This document shows positions 46,764 through 55,716 of a stretch of 64,000 nucleotides of DNA, in pieces (the first letter of the stretch is position 1; each line of letters starts with the position of its first letter). Both the position numbers and the translations under genes were made by a program. The stretch lies in assembly GCF_905475395.1 (NCBI RefSeq), contig NC_058341.1:62193501-62257500 (forward strand), given 5' to 3'. The DNA comes from Chrysoperla carnea (taxonomy: Eukaryota > Arthropoda > Insecta > Neuroptera > Chrysopidae). The notes beneath the pieces were generated by a model. The model saw only the letters and a list, made by a program, of their open reading frames with translations. It was not told the origin of the DNA and did no database searches.

Positions 46764-49505
46764 TTATTTTATAGATTTAAATTTAATGTTAGTATTAAAA
46801 CATTTTGGTATATCTTCCATCATACCACTGTTGCTGTCTTCTTGTAGTTCATGTTGCATTTTTCTGTCCTCATCAGCGTCTTCTAATATTTCTTCTTTGA
46901 TTATTAATTCTGTGTTCAGTTGTTTTTCAAGTTTAATATTTTCTTCTTTGATAATATTATTTATAGCCATATCAAATGGTTTTTCACAAGTGTACATTCT
47001 TTTATGTGCATTTAGATTGCCTCTTCGAACAAATGTTTTATTACAAATATCACATGCAAATGATTTATCAGCATTGTGAATTCTTGTATGTGCAACTAGA
47101 TTGTATCTTAGAGTAAATGTTTTATTACAAATCTCACATACAAATGGTTTTTCTCCAGTGTGAATTCTTGTATGTCTCGTTAGATCACTTCTTTCAGTAA
47201 ATGTTTTATTACAAATCTCACATGCAAATGGTTTTTTTCCAGTGTGAATTCTTGTATGTGCCCTTAGATTACTTCTTCCAGTAAATGTTTTATTACAAAT
47301 ATCACATGCAAATGGTTTTTCCCCAGTGTGAATTCTTGTATGTCTCGTTAGATCACTTCTTTTAGTAAATGTTTTATTACAAATATCACATGCAAATGGT
47401 TTATCAGCATTGTGAATTCTTTTATGTGCATTTAGATTGTCTCTTCGAACAAATGTTTTATTACAAATATCACATGCAAATGGTTTTTCTCCGGTGTGAA
47501 TACTTTTATGTGCATTTAGATTGATTCTTCGAGTAAATGTTTCATTACAAATCTCACATGCAAATGGTTTATCAGCAGTGTGAATTCTTGTATGTGCCAT
47601 TAGATTACTTCTTTCAGTAAATGTTTTATTACAAATATCACATGCAAATGGTTTAACAGCAGTGTGAATTCTTGTATGTGCCACTAGATGGTATCTTAGA
47701 GTAAATGTTTTATTACAAATCTCACATACAAATGGTTTTTCCCCAGTGTGAATTCTTGTATGTCTCGTTAGATCACTTCTTTCAGTAAATGTTTTATTAC
47801 AAATATCACATGCAAATGGTTTTTCCCCAGTGTGAATTCTTGTATGTGCCCTTAGATTACTTCTTCCAGTAAATGTTTTATTACAAATATCACATGCAAA
47901 TGGTTTTTCCCCAGTGTGAATTCTTGTATGTGCCCTTAGATTACTTCTTCCAGTAAATGTTTTATTACAAATATCACATGCAAATGGTTTTTCCCCAGTG
48001 TGAATTCTTGTATGTGCCCTTAGATTACTTCTTCCAGTAAATGTTTTATTACAAATATCACATGCAAATGGTTTTTCCCCAGTGTGAATTCTTGTATGTG
48101 CCCTTAGATTACTTCTGCCAGTAAATGTTTTATTACAAATATCACATGCAAATGGTTTATCAGCATTGTGAATTCTTGTATGTGCAACTAGATTGTATCT
48201 TAGAGTAAATGTTTTATTACAAATCTCACATACAAATGGTTTTTCTCCAGTGTGAATTCTTGTATGTCTCGTTAGATCACTTCTTTCAGTAAATGTTTTA
48301 TTACAAATCTCACATGCAAATGGTTTTTTTCCAGTGTGAATTCTTGTATGTGCCCTTAGATTACTTCTTCCAGTAAATGTTTTATTACAAATCTCACATA
48401 CAAATGGTTTTTCTCCAGTGTGAATTCTTGTATGTCTCGTTAGATCACTTCTTTCAGTAAATGTTTTATTACAAATCTCACATGCAAATGGTTTTTTTCC
48501 AGTGTGAATTCTTGTATGTGCCCTTAGATTACTTCTTCCAGTAAATGTTTTATTACAAATCTCACATACAAATGGTTTTTCTCCAGTGTGAATTCTTGTA
48601 TGTCTCGTTAGATCACTTCTTTCAGTAAATGTTTTATTACAAATCTCACATGCAAATGGTTTTTTTCCAGTGTGAATTCTTGTATGTGCCCTTAGATTAC
48701 TTCTTCCAGTAAATGTTTTATTACAAATATCACATGCAAATGGTTTTTCCCCAGTGTGAATTCTTGTATGTCTCGTTAGATCACTTCTTTCAGTAAATGT
48801 TTTATTACAAATCTCACATGCAAATGGTTTTTTTCCAGTGTGAATTCTTGTATGTGCCCTTAGATTACTTCTTCCAGTAAATGTTTTATTACAAATCTCA
48901 CATACAAATGGTTTTTCTCCAGTGTGAATTCTTGTATGTCTCGTTAGATCACTTCTTTTAGTAAATGTTTTATTACAAATATCACATGCAAATGGTTTAT
49001 CAGCATTGTGAATTCTTTTATGTGCATTTAGATTGTCTCTTCGAACAAATGTTTTATTACAAATATCACATGCAAATGGTTTTTCCCCAGTGTGAATTCT
49101 TGTATGTGCCCTTAGATTACTTCTTTTAGTAAATGTTTTATTACAAATATCACATGTAAATCGTTTTTCTCTAACAATAGTTTTTTTCTCGGTGATAGTT
49201 TTTTTATGACATGATAGTTTTGTACTAGTATTTATTTGTTGTGGATCTAATACATTTTCAGCTAAAATTTCGTTTATACCAAATTTTTTTGGTATATCTT
49301 CCATTATAACAATGTTGCTGTCTTCTTGTAGTTCATTTTCAATTTGTCCCTCTTGCATTGTAATGACCGTGTCCATGTCATCATTAACGTCTTCTAATAT
49401 TTCATCTTTGATTATTAATTCTGTGTTCAGTTGTTTTTCAAGTTTTATATTTTCTTCTTTGATAACATTATTTATATCCATATCTTGAAATGCATTAATT
49501 GCCAT
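46764..49505 (-). CDS. 26-finger C2H2 zinc-finger protein (copy A)
   Basis: Probable sequence-specific DNA-binding nuclear protein. ATG at 49505 (MAINAFQD) gives 913 aa in one exon; an in-frame GTG at 49523 is not a plausible start. Layout: acidic N-terminal module (residues 1-85, with IKEEN and IKDE SUMO-type motifs), basic linker, 26 fingers of exactly 28 aa from about residue 118 to 845, then a second copy of the acidic module. Fingers use C-x2-C-x12-H-x3-H with linkers TGEKPF, TGKKPF or NADKPF. Fingers 4-11 are four copies of a two-finger unit (GRSNLRA then ERSDLTR) and 13-16 are four identical fingers. The last finger has Tyr for the final His, followed by Cys (HKRMYTC). There is no recognisable KRAB, ZAD or BTB domain. 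Target unknown. Confidence 0.93.
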   Translation of the reverse strand: MAINAFQDMDINNVIKEENIKLEKQLNTELIIKDEILEDVNDDMDTVITMQEGQIENELQEDSNIVIMEDIPKKFGINEILAENVLDPQQINTSTKLSCHKKTITEKKTIVREKRFTCDICNKTFTKRSNLRAHTRIHTGEKPFACDICNKTFVRRDNLNAHKRIHNADKPFACDICNKTFTKRSDLTRHTRIHTGEKPFVCEICNKTFTGRSNLRAHTRIHTGKKPFACEICNKTFTERSDLTRHTRIHTGEKPFACDICNKTFTGRSNLRAHTRIHTGKKPFACEICNKTFTERSDLTRHTRIHTGEKPFVCEICNKTFTGRSNLRAHTRIHTGKKPFACEICNKTFTERSDLTRHTRIHTGEKPFVCEICNKTFTGRSNLRAHTRIHTGKKPFACEICNKTFTERSDLTRHTRIHTGEKPFVCEICNKTFTLRYNLVAHTRIHNADKPFACDICNKTFTGRSNLRAHTRIHTGEKPFACDICNKTFTGRSNLRAHTRIHTGEKPFACDICNKTFTGRSNLRAHTRIHTGEKPFACDICNKTFTGRSNLRAHTRIHTGEKPFACDICNKTFTERSDLTRHTRIHTGEKPFVCEICNKTFTLRYHLVAHTRIHTAVKPFACDICNKTFTERSNLMAHTRIHTADKPFACEICNETFTRRINLNAHKSIHTGEKPFACDICNKTFVRRDNLNAHKRIHNADKPFACDICNKTFTKRSDLTRHTRIHTGEKPFACDICNKTFTGRSNLRAHTRIHTGKKPFACEICNKTFTERSDLTRHTRIHTGEKPFVCEICNKTFTLRYNLVAHTRIHNADKSFACDICNKTFVRRGNLNAHKRMYTCEKPFDMAINNIIKEENIKLEKQLNTELIIKEEILEDADEDRKMQHELQEDSNSGMMEDIPKCFNTNIKFKSIK

Positions 49506-49909
49506 GTTGGCGTTTCGTCTCACAAATCACAAAACGTTACATTTATATTCAGGGTTAACAGAAGTATTCAACAGAAAGTAGCACAATCTCACAGAAAATG
49601 CACACAATAACAAAAAAAAACCGCCCAATGTTCACTTTTTCAAATGAAAAATATATTTTTTATTTTCAAATATTTTATTTTTGAAAATAAAGTGATAAAT
49701 AACAAAAAAATAGTATTTCCATATAATTTTAAAAATAAGTTAATCGTGAGATCAAATAAAAATATATAAAAAATTGCACATATTATGTTATTCAGACACG
49801 AAGGCATAAAATGTTATTGTAATTTTTGAAATAGATACAGATATATATTGGGAATACCAATCTCGATAGATAAGTGCAACGACTCACTGATACATATGTG
49901 ATGCCAAAT

Positions 49910-50213
49910 CATGAAGGTTATAAAGAAGGAGAAAGATCGCTATGTACTAAAGCATTAGCGCACCTGTCCCTGAAAATTTGTAGAATTTATAGTTAATTTT
50001 TAAGCCACCAGCCGCGCTGTCATCAAGAAGTAGTATCTGCGAAGTGGATGAAGTTAGTTGCATAATGTACAAATTGATATAGCATTTCAAATTAGCGCAC
50101 AACAGCCCGCCTTTATTGATACTTCTTAGCGGTCGCAGCGCCTCACTTATTTTATCCATATTTCGGGGACAATATTTTCTATAGCGATCGTTCTCCTTCT
50201 TATAAGCTTCATG
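49910..50213 (-). mobile_element. TIR element T, copy in block A
   Basis: ATGAAGGTTATAAAGAAGGA at 49911 and the inverted ATAAGCTTCAT end at 50212 enclose the same interior as 44181-44655 in reverse. It is shared with block B (58010-58313), so it inserted before the segmental duplication. Confidence 0.75.
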
Positions 50214-50483
50214 TGCCAAATGAAGGTGACGGGAGTAAAAGTAAAGAAAATTACAGACACGTATATATGTCTATGGGAATAGATCGAAAAGTAAGGTTTA
50301 AAAAATTTATTAATTCTTCAATTATGAACTATCGTACAGACTAGCTTCAAAATAGCCCAAATTGTGGAAAAACGCCCAATCTGGCAATCCTGTTTACATT
50401 ATATTCTTAAAACTGTTTTATTACGATTCCGCCAGACTCTAAGGTTAGAATACACAGGATGCGTTCTACTAATCGTTCATAAC

Positions 50484-50914
50484 CAGTGTTGCCAACTTTC
50501 AATTCTCAAACCCACTAAACAGACGATAGAAAACCACTAGAAAACCACTAAGACTTCTGCCATAATAAAAATTCAAAACTTTTAATTTATTATGAAGCAA
50601 ATAATTGAAAATTCAAAACTTATATTTCTGAAATTCTATTTAGATTTTTATGATGATGTTTAAATAACTTTAAGTTAATAAAAATTCAATTAATATGTAT
50701 GAAAACAGTTCTTTATTTAAAATAGAAAAACAATAGAGTACACATTTTTACTCTATAGCAAACAATTTTTACCTATAGAATTTCTATTCTTAAGATTCAT
50801 CAATGAATAAAAACCACTAAAAAAAACCACTAGCCACTAAAAAGTAAATAATCCCACTAACAAAATATAAAAACTACTAGTTTTAGTAGTAAAACCACTA
50901 AGTTGGGAACACTG
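50484..50914. mobile_element. hAT-like MITE, absent from block B
   Basis: Ends CAGTGTTGCCAACTT and, inverted, AAGTTGGGAACACTG. Flanks TTCATAAC (50476-50483) and ATCATAAC (50916-50923) look like an 8-bp target duplication. Block B has the empty site (GTTCATAACGATC near 58425). The interior is rich in CCACTAAA units. The TIR and 8-bp duplication point to the hAT superfamily. Confidence 0.85.
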
Positions 50915-50949
50915 TATCATAACGGTCAAAATATTTCTTCAGCCATTGC

Positions 50950-50980
50950 CAAAGAATACAGTATGTATCTGTATTCTTTG
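50950..50980. repeat. Short perfect palindrome, block A
   Basis: CAAAGAATACAG and its complement CTGTATTCTTTG are separated by TATGTAT. The same structure is in block B at 58457-58487. Confidence 0.8.
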
Positions 50981-51408
50981 CCGTTGCGTACGACGACATG
51001 TTGAGTGTGTTCCACTTAGCACTTTTAATAACTTAAAGATACGACGAAAAAAAATTACGTTGTTATTTCGGAAATAGATATTTTAGTGAAAACTTATGTT
51101 TCTCCAACAAACATTTTGATTATATTTAAACGTAAATTATTTAAATACTCGCACTTATATGAAATATAAAAATTAAATTGTATATCTAGTTAACCAAAAA
51201 TTATTAATGTTTATTGTTAGAGCTTACAAATTCCAATCTCTTTGTTTTATATTTTCAAACTTGCCATTAGTATTATTTACGTCAACGCTTAACTAACTCT
51301 TTATACAGTCGCACAAATTTTTTAGACTTTTAAAGTATTAACATATCTTACTATAACTCGTTTTATTAACTCTGAATAACTTTTCTGACAAGAGTCCGAA
51401 ACCTTGGA

Positions 51409-52176
51409 ATTATTCCGACTTTTTAAGTCTTATTAAAAGTTATTCAGATAGTGTGATCAAATTAACTTTTTGAATATTTTAATTCTGAGTTCGGAGAAAA
51501 AAATTGAATTTAGTAGATCATTATGATACAAATTGAAGAAACTAAAATCTAACATTTTTTGATGGTCGGAAGGGGTCCAAAAAAAATGGTAAAGTGGCCT
51601 AATCCGGTCTTTCGCGTGAGACATCGTCGGATTGAGTTAAAAATAAAAAAGCGTTTAATAAGCTTAGGCGCCGTAAAAAGGCGAAAAAAATGAGCTGTGA
51701 ATGAACCCGATTGGTCCATCGATGTCCCCACAAATTGCAAAAAACCATCGATTTTGCTCGAAATTTCAAAACTTCATAGCTCTTGTTGTTTTAAAGATTC
51801 AAAGCTGAGATTTAAATGGATTGTGGCTTTTGTGCCCATGAAGTATCACACACAATTTCAGCAAGATCGAATGTATACTTTTTGCAAACCGTAGCTGAAT
51901 GCAAAAAACAGGACTTTTGTAAAATGACCCAAAAAAATTTGTGGTGGGGTAACGCGCTATTTTTTACGCGATCATATGCTTCAATAGTTAAAGTAATACC
52001 TACTAAAGTGTCAACCTCTCATCTTTAGTAAAAGTTACTAAAATATTAATTTTAAATTACTATTATTTTAAATTATAACATTAAAAATAGGATGGGAGTA
52101 ATGGGAGCAATTATTAAGAGACAGAAGTTATGTGACATAGTATGATGCATATGCATTTAATATTGTGATGCACTTA
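51409..52176. other. No gene seen
   Basis: Unique spacer between the two duplicated blocks. Frames of 60-70 codons on both strands show no domain. Confidence 0.45.
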
Positions 52177-52800
52177 CTATATTGAACTTTTGCTGCTATT
52201 TAGCTGCCTTGATGGATTATGTTTTGCTCTTTCGTAAGGCAAGAGTAAAAATTTTATCGTATAATACCTGTAACTGTACTTTTGATCTCGTTCTACTTGT
52301 TGTGTATACCAATCGCGACTTAAAACTTTATCACGTGCATCAATGAGACAAATAATATAATCATCTTTTATTTTGTACACAATGATGTCGTCGCAAAACA
52401 ATAATTTCAATTTGTCTACTAAAAATCGCAATGCAGGTTGTGCCTTGATTGGGCACAGGCTTAAAATAAATTTTAAAGAAAACTGACATTCTTCGTCATG
52501 GGTTTGCAAACACTCTGCGACGAAGTCAATAACTTCCGACGACGATTTAGACATGGGACGACCAACAGCTACATTAGCTGGTTGCTTATAATAAAATGAA
52601 CGTATACAGCGATCATGGTACCTTGCCTTCTTTTCGATTAAATCGAAGGCAGTTACACGTTCTAAAAGTGACAGTGCCCATGTAGAATTATCTTCTCTCT
52701 CTCTGACAGATTTTTCAACATTAACTTGAACCATTGCGCTATTAACATATCGTACTCGAGATAAATGTAATTTGCAGCTTTGTTTTACCTTTTTTTTCAT
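52177..52800 (-). CDS. Unrecognised ORF, probably a fragment of a repeat-associated gene
   Basis: 207 aa from ATG at 52800. The N-terminal half has C9 near the start, then WALSLLERV and ARYHDRCIRSFYY (Tyr-His-x2-Cys near residue 61-64), a likely zinc-binding module. The C-terminal half has FLVDKLKLLFCDD, YIICLIDARDK and DWYTQQVERDQ. This order resembles, from memory, the N-terminal part of large multicopy uncharacterised proteins in arthropod and cnidarian genomes (..AKYHxxC.. then ..NVICF..NEKWY..); a search is needed. The ATG lies directly at the edge of a truncated T element and at the left limit of the duplicated block, so the true 5' part is probably lost. Codon content is less AT-rich than the surroundings. 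Confidence 0.55.
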   Translation of the reverse strand: MKKKVKQSCKLHLSRVRYVNSAMVQVNVEKSVREREDNSTWALSLLERVTAFDLIEKKARYHDRCIRSFYYKQPANVAVGRPMSKSSSEVIDFVAECLQTHDEECQFSLKFILSLCPIKAQPALRFLVDKLKLLFCDDIIVYKIKDDYIICLIDARDKVLSRDWYTQQVERDQKYSYRYYTIKFLLLPYERAKHNPSRQLNSSKSSI

Positions 52801-52860
52801 ACTCGGGCTAATGCTTTAGCACGTAGCGATCGTTCTCCTTCTATATAACGTCCATGGTTT
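52801..52860 (+). mobile_element. Right end of a TIR element T
   Basis: CGGGCTAATGCTTTAGCACG through CTTCTATATAACGTCCATGG is identical to the right end of the 44181-44655 copy. The left part is missing. Confidence 0.8.
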
Positions 52861-52929
52861 AAACATTTAAACTATGGAATGTAGATGTAAATGTAAGGAA
52901 CACAATCTCTATGTTAAAAAAGTGACAAT

Positions 52930-53812
52930 AAAGTTGCATTAAATTAAGATGGCATTGGTGAAGCATTTTGGTACCATGCATTTTGTTACCAAACATACAT
53001 CATAGACATAGGAAAAGTAGGGTCGGTGTATAAAATTCTATAATGCGCTCTCACTCTCTGGCCCGATCCTTCTTTTTCTTTGCCCATGATATAAATATCC
53101 TTTGCCACACTAGCGCCATTATAGCCATATATTTAATGCTATTTTGTGGACACTTTTTGATTCAAACATTCATATGAGATTGTGTTCCTTATCTCTAAAT
53201 TTCATAAATTTTCACTTGTTTTTTTTCCATGGGAACTGATTCTAACGCTGCTAATCTTCTCTTATTATTTAACTCATTTAAAATATAGATATATTTTTTC
53301 ATTAAAATTGTTTATTATTGTTCTAGCCTATTTTTTCCTATGCAATACAATTTTAGTCCGTGAGCATATTTTAGGTCAGAAGCCAACATGATAAGAGGTA
53401 AATGGAATTGAAAATGAAGGGTAAATCATGGAATTCCGCCAATTCATCAAAGATATACTTGGAAACAACGAACAAACCCTCAAAAAACTATTCATCTTCT
53501 TAACAAAATTACTAAAACTCATCTAAAATGGTGTAGCAACCTCACAAAATATCAACAAATTACTACCATGATTATTTAAACTTATATATATTATTCCATC
53601 AATTTTAATGTCATTATTACTTATGTATTATATAAGCTCCATATTATTATAATATCATACTAAAATTAATACTAGTTCATGGGGTTAAGACTTCACACCA
53701 CGTGATGTCGTGGCCTCATCTTACACTGTGTAAATGACCATATAGTTGTTAGAAACAGTTTAAAAAAAAATATCATGAAATTTGATAAAGAAATAAAGAA
53801 GATAAGGTATGG
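52930..53812. other. No gene seen
   Basis: Spacer inside the left part of the duplication, with fragments of the 87-bp repeat at 53411-53447 and 53775-53810. No coding frame was recognised. Confidence 0.45.
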
Positions 53813-54152
53813 GCAAAACAAACATGCTGGAGAAATTATATCTAAGGATTGATTAGGATAATACATTAGAATTTGAGAGCGATTCATTTGAAAGCTAACA
53901 TTCGCATTCGCGAATGTACAAAATTTTCAGTGTTTTTTTTCACTACATTAATCGATATCTGGTAGTATAATTCAAAAAAAGTTGATAAAGAGTTACTTTC
54001 TCGTAAGACTGCAGTTAACAAATGTTAATATTTGTGAACAATTTTTTCACAAAAACTTACACGTTAAGGTATAATTGTAGCTTCACTATACGATATGTAA
54101 AGACTTTAAACTATTATAAAAAAGTTAATTTTCCTTCTAATTTAATATTTTT

Positions 54153-54554
54153 TTTACAACGCCCGCTCGGAAGTAGACTTTTCGAGCGCTGTATGTCACC
54201 TTCAAAATACACAATAATCGCATACTTAACTATATGTGTTTCATAAACGCACATGTTCGGTTATAGACTACATAACTGCACAGATTCCTAATACACTATA
54301 CTACTATAAAATATAACCTCACGGATACTGTCTGTATTACGTTTCTCACTTTACTAGAAACTACTGACACGCCATCTGACGCCGCGATAATAACATGAAA
54401 ATCATAATATACTAAATAATTTATGTTAATATTTTAACATAATTTATTTATACATAATAATTTTAACATAATTTACATTTAAAATAAGTAAATAAATCAT
54501 TTCTCAAATTGATAAATTTCTCTCAAAGTCAACTTCCCGAGCGATTGTTGTAAA
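54153..54554. mobile_element. 400-bp TIR element in block B
   Basis: TTTACAACGCCCGCTCGGAA with GTAGACTTT at the left is matched inverted by AAAGTCAACTTCCCGAGCG with ATTGTTGTAAA at the right. It is absent from block A. Confidence 0.7.
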
Positions 54555-54562
54555 AAGTATTG

Positions 54563-54786
54563 AATGCTACTTGCGGAATAAGTAGCAAATATGACAGTCG
54601 TGATTACGGCATTCGCTCTAAGGTTATGATACATTCTTATGAAGACTCGTGTGGTTGTCGCAACTCGCCTACGGCTCGTAGCGACATCTACCACACTCGT
54701 CTTCATAAGAATGTCCCATAACCTTACGCTCACGCCGCAACACCACGACTGTCAGATTATTTGCTACTTATCCCACATGTAGCATT
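54563..54786. mobile_element. 224-bp full-length hairpin MITE in block B
   Basis: AATGCTACTTGCGGAATAAG pairs with the right end CTTATCCCACATGTAGCATT. The arms continue inward through GACAGTCGTG, AAGGTTATG and ATTCTTATGAAGAC with their complements, leaving almost no unpaired centre. It is more GC-rich than its surroundings and absent from block A. Confidence 0.8.
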
Positions 54787-55716
54787 AATAACTATTAATT
54801 GTCATTTTTATTAATTCATTAGCAGACACGGCGAACTTCGTACCGCCTATCAGTCGATTATTTATTTTATTTTTTTTAAATACTTTTCAGATATCTTATC
54901 TGCAAAGGGAAAAGGTATATGGGCTATAATAGTTATGATTAATAAACATACAACTACAAATACTATTACAAACCTTAATAGTTGGCATGCAATTTTCCCG
55001 AACTACTTTTGTTGCTATAAATGAGGTCAATTGAAAGCAGTCTTTGTATTGTTTTGCTTTCCTGGAACCTCTCTACTCTCCACGTTATATTCGTGTAGGG
55101 CCATCTATTAGTTTTGATAATAAATTATCCATTTCAATGGTTGTAGGGGAAACAATATTTTATATATTTTGGTATATAAAATATTTATGTATGTACTGAG
55201 TTTATTTTAGTGCTTAGGTCTTGTTAATCGTGTTGATTACACTTAGGTAGTGTTTAATTGTGAATATAATTGACTATTAACGAAATAAGATGGTTTTACA
55301 TTGCATTTAACTTACATCAAACTAATAATTCATTGTTATTAGTAATGTTAATATTAAAATAAATATGCTATTTTATTTCAAATATTGCAATAAATTATTA
55401 TTTTATCAATGTTTGTTATTTTATTTAAAAATCTCCACTTTATTTAATTAGAAGACAAATAAATACAAAAAAAATGATAAACTTAATAGACAATATTTCG
55501 AATAATACCTAATTCCCGCCATTTAAAAAAAAGTTTATTGTAAGTGCCTTTCTCCAGGGGGCTGTTTGGACAACATTTCATGTACAGTGTACAGTAGAGT
55601 TGCCTATCTATTTATGTAATAAATTATAATCTGTGTATATAAAAAAGAATTAGCGAAATCGGTTGGTTCAGCTGCTCTCAAGATTTGCGCTTAGCAACAC
55701 ATTCAGCGCTTCATTT

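Larger units (their letters stand above)
45193..51408. repeat. Segmental duplication, block A
   Basis: Sequence from AAACAAACATGCTGGAGAAA (45200) to GAGTCCGAAACCTTGGAA (51408) is repeated at 53813-58909 with few mismatches outside the finger arrays and insertions. A weaker extension (44600-44710 against 52801-52920) shows that the original unit reached further left. Block A carries the 26-finger gene, a zinc-finger relic, one T element, a hAT-like MITE that block B lacks and a 157-bp stretch (about 50293-50449) that block B lacks. Confidence 0.9.

Noticed and set aside
46732-47079. Open frames on the plus strand opposite the ends of both zinc-finger genes (also 55685-55981 and 57311-57580)
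   Set aside because: They are antisense shadows of the acidic modules; hydrophobic text is the expected mirror of Glu/Lys-rich coding, and no independent support is seen.
46980-49140. Regular repeat period in the 47-49 kb region, resembling an array such as CRISPR or a satellite
   Set aside because: The period is exactly 84 bp and each unit encodes one 28-aa C2H2 finger on the minus strand, so this is a coding array.
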